Of a stretch of DNA of 64,000 bases, positions 25,481 to 34,255 are shown piece by piece (position 1 is the first letter of the stretch; every line of letters begins with the position of its first letter). The position numbers and the translations under genes are program-made. The stretch spans positions 1-64,000 of the forward strand of contig NZ_KE387173.1 of assembly GCF_000430625.1 (NCBI RefSeq). The letters run 5' to 3'. The stretch comes from Aneurinibacillus terranovensis DSM 18919 (lineage in GTDB: Bacteria; Bacillota; Bacilli; Aneurinibacillales; Aneurinibacillaceae). Under the pieces are notes generated by a model that was given only the letters and a program-made list of their open reading frames with translations, made no database searches and was not told where the DNA came from.

Positions 25481-25510
25481 ATTATATGGTATGATTTTTT
25501 ATATCATACC
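25481..25510 (-). promoter_or_regulatory. trpS promoter -10 and overlapping inverted repeat
   Basis: TATAAT (minus strand, 25481-25486) lies just before the T-box leader. GGTATGAT (25488-25495) and ATCATACC (25503-25510) form a perfect 8-bp inverted repeat in the spacer/-35 region, a possible repressor site or chance palindrome. No consensus -35 is visible. Confidence 0.4.
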
Positions 25511-25553
25511 GAAAAATATCGCCTTTGGTCAAGCTGAACAGAAACAGATTTCC

Positions 25554-25691
25554 TTAAACCGGGGAAGTCTCTTTTTCTTCGCATTCAGGGCATGCTGTCG
25601 TGTAGGATTCGGCTTGTTCATCCATTAATGTACCGCAGTGCGCGCATTGTTTTTTCGGAAGGTTATTGTAAAATTCGGATACAGGTTTCAT
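25554..25691 (-). CDS. YhfH family zinc-ribbon-like small protein
   Basis: This 45-residue protein begins 'MKPVSEFYNNLPKKQC' and has two CxxC pairs ('CAHC', 'CPEC') that could bind zinc. It matches the small YhfH family of Bacillales. The ATG at 25691 lies after AGGAGGCGTCTGCTC; the longer frame upstream lacks a site. Function is unknown. Confidence 0.85.
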   Translation of the reverse strand: MKPVSEFYNNLPKKQCAHCGTLMDEQAESYTTACPECEEKETSPV

Positions 25692-26028
25692 GAGCAGACG
25701 CCTCCTTTTCTTAATTGTAATATAACAGCAGTGGAAAATTAAAACTTTGTTATACAATAAAATAGCGTAAATAATACGGGTTTTCTCTGCTTTTTCCCGT
25801 TATTCTAAATCTATCTGACTATTTCAACGAGTAGAAAGGCGACATTTTAGTGTGTGTGCATCAAATAATTTTTATCCGAAAAAAGCATCCGATTGTTCCT
25901 CCTTCATTTACACCGGACGGGTCTCTAAGTACAATAAGGTAGGAAAACTTCACTCCTTGTCGAATATAGTATGGAGCGGAAATACGATCATGATGAAAGA
26001 GCCTTACAGTAGCAGGAGGAAATGTTGA
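25692..26028. other. intergenic region
   Basis: This 337-bp A+T-rich gap lies between divergent genes (yhfH-like and the duplicated-domain protein). It must hold both promoters. I see no gene or RNA motif in it. Confidence 0.4.
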
Positions 26029-27237
26029 ATGGTAAAACAGTTCTTGCGGAGGGTCTTCTTTACAGGAAAGACTGATACGGAAAGAGAAAACGTGCCGGTT
26101 TCTGCGGAAGAGTATGATCAGGAAGCAGCGAAGAATGACTGGATGGAACAGACTGGTGGCCAGGAAGCGCCCGGCACTTTAGGTTCCGAACCGAGAGCAG
26201 AAGTTGAGGAGAAAGAGGATATTCCGCTGCCTTTTGTTATAACGCGCGACAAAATTGAAAAGCATAATTTCAAAGAAGCGCAACAGCTCATTGCTAAGGT
26301 ATTTCATGAAATTGAAAACGGCGAACGCAGAAAAGGGAGGATTCGCCTTAGCGTCGATCCGGAACTTGCAGGCGAAATGGATGAATTTTTAGGCAAGCGC
26401 CTCGGCAAATATATCGAATTACTTGAGCGGGAAACGTACGACATCACCGCTTTTTTAGACTGGGGGAATGAGGAAACAAGCACCCTTTACGCCACGTATG
26501 TACTGCCATCCCAGACGGAAAAACAGGATGCATTTATTAAAAGTCGAATCCTTCTTATCTATGATACATGTGACGCCATCGGTTGGGAATATCGGAAGGT
26601 GGCACGCGAATTTGCCGCCGCATTGGGTTTTCATTTACCGGATGACTACTTTATCGATTTCGAAGCGTGGCTGGGGCGTATGGATGAAATCATGGAAGAG
26701 CAGTCTACGGAGGCCGTAATAGAGCCTGTGGAGGGGAGTGCGAATGAGCCCGCCGGAGCGGACGATGGGGAAGGAAGCCATGAAAAAGAAGAACCATTTG
26801 CCCGTATGATCCCGTTTCAAATATCGCGTGATGAAGTAGAACAGGAAGACATTAGCCAATTCACTCGGTTTTTTGACGGTCTAGACAAACAAAATGCAGC
26901 CCGGAAAAAAGAAAAGATGGTTTTTTCCTTTTACGGATTTGCCGGTGAAGTGGAAGACCTGGTAAACAACCCCGCCGTTAATACTTGGGCGAGCCTGCTC
27001 GTGGAGAAGTATCCCTACATTTTTTATTTTTTAAACGATGAATATGTACCGATGACCTCTTTTCTCACGTCGCTCGTCGTTCGTTCACGGCTGGAAAATG
27101 ACCAGGTATTGTTTGACCCGGACGAACTGCAGGAACTTACTCATTATATCGGTGATGCGCTTCGCCAAGTCGCTCTGTGGACAGGGGAAGACGGCGACAA
27201 ACTGATCAACTTGTTTGAAAGGAAGCTCAAGCAATAA
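26029..27237 (+). CDS. acidic protein with two related domains, unknown
   Basis: This 402-residue soluble protein is not recognised. After an acidic leader (20-60) come two domains that can be aligned (about 62-215 and 255-400): 'PFVITRDKIEKHNF' with 'PFQISRDEVEQEDI', 'AGEMDEFLGK' with 'AGEVEDLVNN', and 'LERETYDITAFLDW' with 'LVEKYPYIFYFLND'. An acidic Glu/Gly linker (216-254) joins them. AGCAGGAGGAAATG precedes the ATG. It is followed by the YtpQ gene and may share its promoter. Confidence 0.75.
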   Translation: MVKQFLRRVFFTGKTDTERENVPVSAEEYDQEAAKNDWMEQTGGQEAPGTLGSEPRAEVEEKEDIPLPFVITRDKIEKHNFKEAQQLIAKVFHEIENGERRKGRIRLSVDPELAGEMDEFLGKRLGKYIELLERETYDITAFLDWGNEETSTLYATYVLPSQTEKQDAFIKSRILLIYDTCDAIGWEYRKVAREFAAALGFHLPDDYFIDFEAWLGRMDEIMEEQSTEAVIEPVEGSANEPAGADDGEGSHEKEEPFARMIPFQISRDEVEQEDISQFTRFFDGLDKQNAARKKEKMVFSFYGFAGEVEDLVNNPAVNTWASLLVEKYPYIFYFLNDEYVPMTSFLTSLVVRSRLENDQVLFDPDELQELTHYIGDALRQVALWTGEDGDKLINLFERKLKQ

Positions 27238-27316
27238 TCGCGGAATTTCACAGGGCTAAAAACTGTAATCGGGGTAAGATAAGCCGAAGCAGAACGTGAA
27301 GTAAGGAAGGAAACAA

Positions 27317-28240
27317 ATGGATAAGAACAATTATAAAAACAGTTATAAAGACAATCGTAACGATAAAGGTAAACATGATAAGGATAAACATGATGAAGGA
27401 TTGGTACAAAAAATAACGGAAGCGGTGGCGGAAACATTAGGCTCTTCATGGTTGGCCCGTGTAGTTGAAGATGAGCAGCCGCTCCTTCAACTCAGCAAAG
27501 AAGGGCAGCCGGCTCCTTTCACCATTAAGCTGGATGCCCTCCTTGCCAGGATGGCGAATAATGAGTCCGAACAGGAATCGATACTGAAAGATTTTGTTGC
27601 CAAACTCGGCCGGGTGATGGACGAAGCACGGAATGATCCATCACTTATCGGACAGGAAGAGCGCATATATCCCGTCGTCCGCCACCCGTCGTTTTTAAAA
27701 AATGCGCTGGCAGAGTATGTGTACCGGGAGCATACGGCTGAGACTGCGGTATTGTATGCGCTTGATTTTTCACAAAGCTATACGCTTATAACGGAGCATA
27801 TGCTGCAGAACGCCGGCTGGTCACGCGATCAGCTGCATACGCTGGCCATTCGCAATTTGGAAAGCCTCAATACATCTTTTAAGGAAGACAGGGTTGGCGG
27901 TAACCGCTTCTATTTCTTCGCCTGCAAAGATAGTTACAGTGCCAGCAGGGTACTGCTTCCGGCCCTCCTTAAAGAGATGGCCGGGAAATGTGAAGGACAG
28001 ATGGGCGTAGCCGTTCCCCACCAAGATGTTTTGATTATCGCTGATTTGGCCGATGCAAAAGGAGCTTCCTTGCTTTCCCGGATTGCAGTGGATTTTGCCA
28101 TGCGGGGCAACGTCCCCATTACGCCCATGCCGTTTATGTATGAACAAGGCGGCGGGCTTGAGCTGTATATGGTCATGCATCATACGCAGTCACGTCATAA
28201 ATACCCCATTATGGGCGGGAAAAATAAAAAGAAAAAATAG
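27317..28240 (+). CDS. ytpQ: DUF1444 family protein (YtpQ-like)
   Basis: The 307-residue protein has a charged Lys/Asp/Asn-rich N-terminal tail (1-30), then the DUF1444 domain: 'YPVVRHPSFL', 'AVLYALDFSQSYTLITEHML', 'NLESL' and 'DVLIIADLAD'. YtpQ-type proteins are conserved in Bacillales but have no known reaction. The C-terminus ends in a basic Lys tract. AAGGAAGGAAACAA precedes the ATG and a terminator follows. Confidence 0.87.
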   Translation: MDKNNYKNSYKDNRNDKGKHDKDKHDEGLVQKITEAVAETLGSSWLARVVEDEQPLLQLSKEGQPAPFTIKLDALLARMANNESEQESILKDFVAKLGRVMDEARNDPSLIGQEERIYPVVRHPSFLKNALAEYVYREHTAETAVLYALDFSQSYTLITEHMLQNAGWSRDQLHTLAIRNLESLNTSFKEDRVGGNRFYFFACKDSYSASRVLLPALLKEMAGKCEGQMGVAVPHQDVLIIADLADAKGASLLSRIAVDFAMRGNVPITPMPFMYEQGGGLELYMVMHHTQSRHKYPIMGGKNKKKK

Positions 28241-28246
28241 CACTTG

Positions 28247-28282
28247 GAAGCAGCATACCACAAGCGGGATGCTGCTTCTTTA
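28247..28282 (+). terminator. terminator after ytpQ
   Basis: GAAGCAGCAT and ATGCTGCTTC form a perfect 10-bp stem around a 12-nt loop, followed by a short T run. Confidence 0.8.
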
Positions 28283-28294
28283 ATCTACATAGGG

Positions 28295-28347
28295 GCAACT
28301 AAGGCTATTGCCGGCGCCTGAGGTTTGGCCAGCCCAAGTTTTTTTAA
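28295..28347 (+). repeat. short dispersed repeat B, copy 2
   Basis: GCAACTAAGGCTATTGCC-GGCGCCTGAGGTTTGGCCAGCCCAAGTTTTTTT matches the inverse of 44870-44921 and part of 12470-12502. It lies between the ytpQ terminator and lepB. TTGGCCAGCCCAA is internally complementary and precedes a T run, so it may also terminate. Confidence 0.65.
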
Positions 28348-28450
28348 TGTCGAAATAACCTGTCGAGAAGTTATGTGTAAAAATAAACCAAAATATATTT
28401 ATTTTATTTTATGTTGTGTGTATAGTTAAGCTGACTGAGAGGTGAACGCT

Positions 28451-28960
28451 GTGGAAAATGAGACTTCTGATTTTTACCGTTGGAGTAAGTACTTTCTTCT
28501 AGTTGTGACCGCTGTCATCGTGTTCCGTCTTTATGTGTTGACCCCTTATGTTGTGGAGGGCATATCAATGGAGCCGACGCTTGAGAACAACGAACGGATT
28601 GTTGTAAATAAATTTGTCTACCTGTACAGGGAACCGTCATACGGAGACGTCATCGTACTGCATGCCACCAAAACCGATGACTATATTAAACGGGTCATCG
28701 GTGTGGCGGGCGATACGCTTGAATTAACAAACGGAATTCTCTACCGAAACGGCAGGGAGGTCAATGAGTCGTATATTTCCCAAGTAACAATGGTCGGATT
28801 TAAAAAATTGACGGTGCCTGCCGGAAGTTATTTCGTGATGGGGGATAACCGAAACCACAGCCTGGACAGTCGTGAAATTGGCTTTATAAAACGAGGCAAT
28901 GTAGTAGGGAAAGCGGAGTTAATCTTTTACCCCTTCGACAACGCGAAAGTGATTCGCTAA
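28451..28960 (+). CDS. lepB: type I signal peptidase
   Basis: This 169-residue protein is of the short Sip type. It has an N-terminal membrane helix (about 13-32), the catalytic Ser in 'GISMEPTL' (box B), the general-base Lys in 'YIKRVIGVAGD' (box D) and 'MGDNRNHSLDSR' (box E). It removes signal peptides from secreted proteins. The GTG at 28451 follows AGAGGTGAACGCT; another GTG at 28442 lies within that site. B. subtilis has several such genes. Confidence 0.94.
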   Translation: MENETSDFYRWSKYFLLVVTAVIVFRLYVLTPYVVEGISMEPTLENNERIVVNKFVYLYREPSYGDVIVLHATKTDDYIKRVIGVAGDTLELTNGILYRNGREVNESYISQVTMVGFKKLTVPAGSYFVMGDNRNHSLDSREIGFIKRGNVVGKAELIFYPFDNAKVIR

Positions 28961-28972
28961 CGTAACGGATAA

Positions 28973-29003
28973 AAAAACGAGCATCGTCACGTGCTCGTTT
29001 TTA
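28973..29003 (+). terminator. terminator after lepB
   Basis: AAAAACGAGCA pairs with TGCTCGTTTTT around an 8-nt loop. It is flanked by A and T tracts and can work in both directions (the GNAT gene converges). Confidence 0.88.
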
Positions 29004-29059
29004 TTATTTCCACAGTCGGCTGCCTGTGCAGGCTGTTGCTTGTGGAGGTTTGCTTATGT

Positions 29060-29512
29060 TTAATGCGCTTCCGCATATAAGTATTTTTTCATTTGCTGCC
29101 ATTTCACTTTGAAGGCCAGTTTATTTTTCGCGCCGTACCCCATCATCCAGAAACCATACGATTCGTAAAGAAACGTGGAAAAGTGCATTTTCTGCCAGAA
29201 TAAAAGATTCTCAGGGGCACTTTCCAGTATGATAACCCAGTGGTTCTCCTTCGCGAATTCTTTCATGACAAGGACAAGCTTGGCGCCTACCGATTGATTG
29301 CGATAGCTGTGGGGGATTCGAATCATGCCGAGAAACAATGCCTCATTTTTTTGATCAAGGTTAAAGTCAAGCATTACGTTATCAGGAGTGATTCCTGCAT
29401 CCCGCATTTCCTCGTTTGTGCGATAAATATAGTGGTCCTCCCCTTTACTTTCAAAAGTATAAGGGATGGCATGTTCCTCGAAGATACGTTCGAATTCCCG
29501 AAAAATATTCAT
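29060..29512 (-). CDS. GNAT family N-acetyltransferase-like protein
   Basis: The 150-residue protein has the GNAT order: 'FLGMIRIPHSYRNQSVGAKLV' corresponds to motif A with the Q/R-x-x-G/A acetyl-CoA loop, and 'FWQKMHF' near the C-terminus to the motif B region. The substrate is unknown. It stands alone and converges on lepB. Confidence 0.7.
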   Translation of the reverse strand: MNIFREFERIFEEHAIPYTFESKGEDHYIYRTNEEMRDAGITPDNVMLDFNLDQKNEALFLGMIRIPHSYRNQSVGAKLVLVMKEFAKENHWVIILESAPENLLFWQKMHFSTFLYESYGFWMMGYGAKNKLAFKVKWQQMKKYLYAEAH

Positions 29513-29774
29513 GGTCTTTCGTTCCTTTCCATTAACGGAATACAGGATTGTTCGGTTGTCAACTGGATTCTAAAGTAGATTTCTCAATCACTATACATTG
29601 ATTTTACTGCCGTGGCAAACCTATATTATCGAATAAAATGTGAACATTTGTAAAGCGTTTACCGGTGTTCGATGGCGGCGTTTACATAACAGCACCATGT
29701 ATATTCGGATGCTTTTTGAAAGGATAAATAGTAAAATTGTAAAAGAATCTAATGGAAGCTGGAGGACGTAGGAC

Positions 29775-30548
29775 ATGTACAAAGTTGTAGTAACCAATGA
29801 TGATGGGATTGAAGCGCTCGGTATTCGCAAACTTGTCTCGTCTCTTGAAGGTCTGGCGGAAATTGTTGTAGTTGCACCTGACCAGGAGCGAAGCGCTGAG
29901 GGGCACCGTATTACAGTCAGAGAAGGGCTCACCGTGAAAAATGCAAAATTTCCTGGGCAAAACGTGGAGGCGTGGGCAGTAAACGGTACACCGGCCGACT
30001 GCGTAAAGATGGCTGTGCATGTCGTTTTAAAGGAAAAGCCTGACCTGGTCATATCAGGAATTAATGCCGGGTTAAATATGGGCAAAGATATTTATTATTC
30101 AGGTACCGTTAGTGCGGCAAGAGAAGCGGCGATTAACGGCATTCCGGCCATTGCTGTTTCTTATGACAATTATCCTCATCCTTTTGAATTTGGCGAAGTG
30201 GAGAAACTCCTGCGTCCGATCTGGGAGGAAATTCGCATCCGCGATATTCCTGTTGACGTCCTGCTAAATATTAACGTACCGCATGTTAACCAGAGCGCTT
30301 TACAGGGGATTGTGACAACAGGTCTCGACATTCATCATTACAGAGACCGGGTGGATGAAAAGAAAGCGTCAGCAGGCAGCGAATACTGGCTTGAAAGGGA
30401 ATATCTCGCTGGAAGTGATGTAAATGACGATTACCAAATGGTTAAAAAAGGGTACATTTCTATTACGCCGATACATATCGATTCGACAGACAGAAATTTT
30501 ATGAAAGAAATGCAGAAATGGAGCATTATTACCAAAAAAAGTGTATAG
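29775..30548 (+). CDS. surE: 5'/3'-nucleotidase SurE
   Basis: This 257-residue metal-dependent phosphatase dephosphorylates nucleoside monophosphates. Metal ligands Asp-Asp in 'VTNDDGIEALG', Ser in 'QERSAEGH' and Asn in 'SGINAGLNMG' are all present, as is 'YSGTVSAAREA'. GGAGGACGTAGGAC precedes the ATG. The next gene starts 16 bp after the stop, so the two are probably co-transcribed. Confidence 0.95.
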   Translation: MYKVVVTNDDGIEALGIRKLVSSLEGLAEIVVVAPDQERSAEGHRITVREGLTVKNAKFPGQNVEAWAVNGTPADCVKMAVHVVLKEKPDLVISGINAGLNMGKDIYYSGTVSAAREAAINGIPAIAVSYDNYPHPFEFGEVEKLLRPIWEEIRIRDIPVDVLLNINVPHVNQSALQGIVTTGLDIHHYRDRVDEKKASAGSEYWLEREYLAGSDVNDDYQMVKKGYISITPIHIDSTDRNFMKEMQKWSIITKKSV

Positions 30549-30564
30549 GAATGCGGGGGTTTTT

Positions 30565-31641
30565 ATGAATTCGTCTATAGAGGCTATTAAGCCATCGATT
30601 GCAGTACCCGCACAACGGATTTCTCCCAGTCAAAAAACGATGGGGGAGGGTTTGAACCACCTCACCTTTCAGGATATCTATCAGGCAGTGGAGGAGGAAG
30701 GGTTCCGTTATTTTCCCCGGTTGAACGGGAAAGGCGATGTTGAGATTTATATCGTATACGATAATATTGAGCGTTTCGCCGAGCAGGCGGAAGCAGAAGT
30801 GTTTTTGGAATTTACGAGGCATAAAAGCCAATGGATAGCGGTATTGTGGACGATTACCAATCCTGATGACCCGCTTGGCTATCCGATAACGTTTGCCGTT
30901 GAAGATGAACAAGCGCGTTATCTTGCCATCCGTTTTTTAGAGCAAAAACAAATATGGATTCATTATATAGCGCTTGAGGACTCTTACCTTGTCCATGTTT
31001 ATTCGGAAGCGATCGCGTTTTCTGATGAGGAAAAAGGAGAAGCAGAGCGCTTGCTGCTTGAAGCCTATTCTTACGACCCTGGTCGTGAAGAGGATGAGGA
31101 GGAAATTCCGCAGGAGACGGTCGATGCCGGGTCCGTGACGGACGAGAGGTTGCTGGAGAAAGGAGTTTCCTTTTATCTCGACTACAGCGCGATGGAAAAT
31201 CGTCTAGGTGAGCAGGGGGCCCGGGAACTGTCCATGGGTTTGATCTACCGTTCGATCTGGATGATGCGTCGCCATCCAAATGCCGGGGTGAGGGAAGCGG
31301 CGCTGCTGATCTGGGTAAGCCAGATTGTCGGCAGGAACCGTGGAGGGGAAATGACCCGGCTGCTGGTTGTGACAATGACGCCTTTGCTGCGCGATATCCT
31401 AAGGGTGGTAAATCTGTCAGCAGATGATGAAAACCCGCTGGCCAATATCCTTATGGCTGTAACGGAATTTCAGAAAACCGAAGAGGAATCTCCATTGGTG
31501 CATGGGGGATTGCCAATTATCGGGTATGCAGGGGGATCCATTCAGCACATTGAATGGGACGAGGAGTCTCTCCTCCGTTTAAAGAAACTGTTTATCCACA
31601 CGTTTCCTGAAGCCGCGTCCAATCCGTATGCGGGATCGTAA
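30565..31641 (+). CDS. unknown soluble protein
   Basis: The 358-residue product is not recognised. It contains an acidic stretch ('REEDEEEIPQ', about 185), no membrane segment and no catalytic motif that I know. The N-terminal third ('HLTFQDIYQAVEEEGF', 'IERFAEQAEAEVFLEF') resembles small sensory or YbjN-like folds only loosely. The ATG at 30565 follows GCGGGGGTTTTT. It is likely co-transcribed with surE. Confidence 0.65.
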   Translation: MNSSIEAIKPSIAVPAQRISPSQKTMGEGLNHLTFQDIYQAVEEEGFRYFPRLNGKGDVEIYIVYDNIERFAEQAEAEVFLEFTRHKSQWIAVLWTITNPDDPLGYPITFAVEDEQARYLAIRFLEQKQIWIHYIALEDSYLVHVYSEAIAFSDEEKGEAERLLLEAYSYDPGREEDEEEIPQETVDAGSVTDERLLEKGVSFYLDYSAMENRLGEQGARELSMGLIYRSIWMMRRHPNAGVREAALLIWVSQIVGRNRGGEMTRLLVVTMTPLLRDILRVVNLSADDENPLANILMAVTEFQKTEEESPLVHGGLPIIGYAGGSIQHIEWDEESLLRLKKLFIHTFPEAASNPYAGS

Positions 31642-31733
31642 ATCCAAACCGTCACGTATTACTGTATGGATGGTACGTTTTATGGTAAAATGAATGTAGA
31701 AGGGGCAAAAATAATTGAGGAGGAATTGGATCC

Positions 31734-32417
31734 GTGTTATTTACAGCGTTAACCCCATTTATTTTGGTGGCTTTCGCGTTATCTCTCTGGGCTCAGTTTC
31801 GTGTAAAAGGCAATTTTGAGAAGTGGTCGAGGGTTCCGGCTTATTCCGGTTTAACCGGTGCGCAGGTGGCGCGCCGTATTCTCGATGACAACGGACTGCG
31901 TCATGTGCCGGTCGAACCTGTTGCAGGTGCGCTTACCGACCATTTCGATCCAGTTTCAAACACAGTATGTTTATCAGAACCTGTTTATTATGGAAACTCG
32001 ATTGCTTCGATTTCAGTGGCCTCACACGAGGTTGGTCACGCGATCCAGCATAAGGAAGGCTACAGTATGCTTGTGCTGCGCCATCGCATGTTTCCGGTAG
32101 TAAACTTCGCTTCAGGGATTGCACCTTTGCTTTTCATAGGTGGATTTTTATTTAAAGCTTCAGGGCTTATTCTTGTAGGCATTCTTTTCTTTCTTGCAGC
32201 GGTTCTGTTTCAGGTAGTCACGCTGCCGGTGGAATATAATGCGAGTTCCCGGGCGAAACAGCTAATGGCTATGGAAGGGTTTGTAACAGAGCCGGAAAAA
32301 ACGGGGGTAAACAAGGTGCTAGGGGCAGCGGCTCTTACGTACGTTGCTGCCGCTGTTATGGCCGTCCTCCAGCTGCTCGAATATGTATGGATTTTCAACC
32401 GATCAAACGATGATTAA
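31734..32417 (+). CDS. neutral zinc metallopeptidase (YugP-like)
   Basis: This 227-residue membrane protein has helices near the N-terminus and at about 125-170 and 200-222, and the zinc motif 'SHEVGHAIQH' (HExxH) at about 103. 'VEYNASSRAKQLM' near residue 170 provides the third ligand region. It matches the YugP/DUF zinc-peptidase family. A GTG start follows GAGGAGGAATTGGATCC. The substrate is unknown. Confidence 0.88.
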   Translation: MLFTALTPFILVAFALSLWAQFRVKGNFEKWSRVPAYSGLTGAQVARRILDDNGLRHVPVEPVAGALTDHFDPVSNTVCLSEPVYYGNSIASISVASHEVGHAIQHKEGYSMLVLRHRMFPVVNFASGIAPLLFIGGFLFKASGLILVGILFFLAAVLFQVVTLPVEYNASSRAKQLMAMEGFVTEPEKTGVNKVLGAAALTYVAAAVMAVLQLLEYVWIFNRSNDD

Positions 32418-32443
32418 AACGGGCTAGCTATTAGCCCGTTTAT
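32417..32443 (+). terminator. terminator after the Zn-peptidase
   Basis: AAACGGGCTA and TAGCCCGTTT form a perfect 10-bp stem around GCTAT, followed by ATAAAT. The T run is short. Confidence 0.7.
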
Positions 32444-32553
32444 AAATCGCGTTAGATGTGGTATACATATATTAATACTTGTCATATTGTACAACATAAT
32501 ATACAAAACGGAAGGCAGGTGTATCTGTTGCCAGGTACGGCAGCGGAGACCAG

Positions 32554-33915
32554 TTGAATAATGACCCTCTCTCGGTATTATTTTCTCTTATTGCTATTTT
32601 GGCACTCGTCCTCTTAAACGGTTTTTTTGTAGCCGTTGAGTTTGCCATTGTAAAAGTAAGAAGTACAAGAATTAATCAATTAATCACCGAAGGAAATAAG
32701 CGGGCTGAAACCGCTAAAAAACTTGTTGATAATCTGGATGCCTACTTATCCGCTACGCAATTAGGGATTACGCTGGCGTCGCTCGGCCTTGGCTGGATTG
32801 GGGAACCTACGATTGCCACTCTTCTCCGTCCTGTTTTTTCATTATTTTCTATTTCGGATACGATTCTTCATACCTTGTCTATCATCATTGCTTTTTCTGT
32901 AATTACCTTTCTTCATATTGTACTCGGAGAGCTTGCTCCGAAATCGTTTGCGATTCAGAAGGCGGAGGAAACGGCTCTGTGGACGTCGGGAATTCTCGTT
33001 ATGTTTTATAAGGTAATGTATCCGTTTATATGGTTGTTAAACAAGGCCGCCACCTTTTTTCTTCACATCGTCGGGATTGAACCGAGCGGGCCTCATATAG
33101 CGGCACATACGGAAGAAGAAATCCGTATTCTTATGAAGCAAAGCCATAAGAGTGGACTCATTGATCAGACAGAGCTGACGCTTGTGGATAATGTATTTGA
33201 ATTTGCGGAGAGAAATGCCCGCGAAATTATGATCCCCCGTACAGACATGGTCTGTATGTTTCAGGATGCAACATTTGAAGAGAACTTTGGTATAGCGATG
33301 AAAGAAATGCATACGCGTTATCCGATCGCTGCCGAAGATAAGGATAATATCATCGGCTTTGTTCATATAAAGGATATTTACAATCTCTATATGAGTGACC
33401 GTAAAAATGAGATGTCTTTAATTATTCGGCCGGTTGAAACGGTGCCTGAGTCGATTCATATTAGCGATCTGCTTAAACTGATGCAGCGCAAACGAAGCCA
33501 TATGGCTATCGTTATCGACGAATACGGCGGAACAGCCGGGCTTGTAACGATTGAGGATATTCTCGAAGAGATTGTGGGCGAAATTCAGGACGAATTTGAC
33601 GAAGAACGCCCACACATAGAGAGAAAAACCGACCATACTTTCTCTGTTGACGGACGGCTGCTGATCGAAGAAGTAAACGACCGCTTTGGTGTGGAGTTAA
33701 ATTCGGACGACTATGATACAATTGGCGGCTGGATTTTTTCTCAAGTGGAATTCCCGCCTAAAGTTGGCCAGACGGTCACGTCCCATGGGTATGAGTTTAA
33801 AGTAACGGAAGTCGACCATCTGCGTATCGTACGCCTGTTGATGAAAAAGCTGGAGATAGATTCCGAAAATGTGGAGGGTGAAATCCGTGCAAGCGGTGCA
33901 GGCGTCCACGAATAG
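32554..33915 (+). CDS. CNNM/CorC-type membrane transporter, DUF21 plus CBS pair
   Basis: The 453-residue protein has four hydrophobic segments in an N-terminal DUF21/CNNM domain (about 8-185), two CBS domains (about 215-335) and a C-terminal transporter-associated CorC_HlyC domain (about 350-435; 'DGRLLIEEVND'). 'PRTDMVCM' and 'EYGGTAGLVTIEDILEEIVG' are standard CBS segments. Relatives act in magnesium or other divalent metal export; 'haemolysin' is an old label. The start is a TTG at 32554, 5 nt after GGAG. Confidence 0.92.
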   Translation: MNNDPLSVLFSLIAILALVLLNGFFVAVEFAIVKVRSTRINQLITEGNKRAETAKKLVDNLDAYLSATQLGITLASLGLGWIGEPTIATLLRPVFSLFSISDTILHTLSIIIAFSVITFLHIVLGELAPKSFAIQKAEETALWTSGILVMFYKVMYPFIWLLNKAATFFLHIVGIEPSGPHIAAHTEEEIRILMKQSHKSGLIDQTELTLVDNVFEFAERNAREIMIPRTDMVCMFQDATFEENFGIAMKEMHTRYPIAAEDKDNIIGFVHIKDIYNLYMSDRKNEMSLIIRPVETVPESIHISDLLKLMQRKRSHMAIVIDEYGGTAGLVTIEDILEEIVGEIQDEFDEERPHIERKTDHTFSVDGRLLIEEVNDRFGVELNSDDYDTIGGWIFSQVEFPPKVGQTVTSHGYEFKVTEVDHLRIVRLLMKKLEIDSENVEGEIRASGAGVHE

Positions 33916-33933
33916 TTAAATAAACCACGCATT

Positions 33934-33980
33934 GGGCTCACTGGACATTTGGTTGGCAAATGTTTTAGCGGGCCTTTTTT
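33934..33980 (+). terminator. probable terminator after the CNNM gene
   Basis: GGCTCACT pairs with AGCGGGCC (one mismatch) outside a GACATTTG/CAAATGTT hairpin, and TTTTTT follows. Confidence 0.6.
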
Positions 33981-34108
33981 GCATCACCTATAAGCGTTGT
34001 TTGCGACGCGCAACGAAAAACTACGCGGTGGCAATGGAATGGCCCTTTTTTATTTTTTGTAAGGGTCTTCCCTTGTGGGGATGTTTAACTGCCCAGTGTT
34101 TTTCTGGA

Positions 34109-34180
34109 GTTTGGGGACGTTTTTAGGCCCGACTGACTACATCTTCGAGCTACCCAAATGTTTCGGGCCGGTCCCCAAAC
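34109..34180. repeat. long inverted repeat of unknown role
   Basis: Perfect 10-bp arms GTTTGGGGAC (34109-34118) and GTCCCCAAAC (34171-34180) enclose a second pair, AGGCCCGA/TCGGGCC-type. It lies in a 340-bp gene-free gap (33916-34255) between the CNNM gene and the convergent MerR-like gene. There is no T run, so a simple terminator is unlikely; a structured RNA or small mobile remnant is possible. No other gene is seen in the gap. Confidence 0.55.
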
Positions 34181-34255
34181 GGAAGAGAAGCACGGACACT
34201 AGATACTTCCCTGCAAGGGAAAACTGGCAAAAATAAACAGATTCGATGCATCACG

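Noticed and set aside
30854-31375. 173-codon minus-strand frame opposite the unknown gene at 30565
   Set aside because: Composition (Ser/Pro/His/Arg-rich) is that of an antisense shadow; no start signal.
32418-32553. Metal riboswitch (M-box or yybP-ykoY) before the CNNM transporter
   Set aside because: The conserved core motifs are not found in the 135-bp upstream region.
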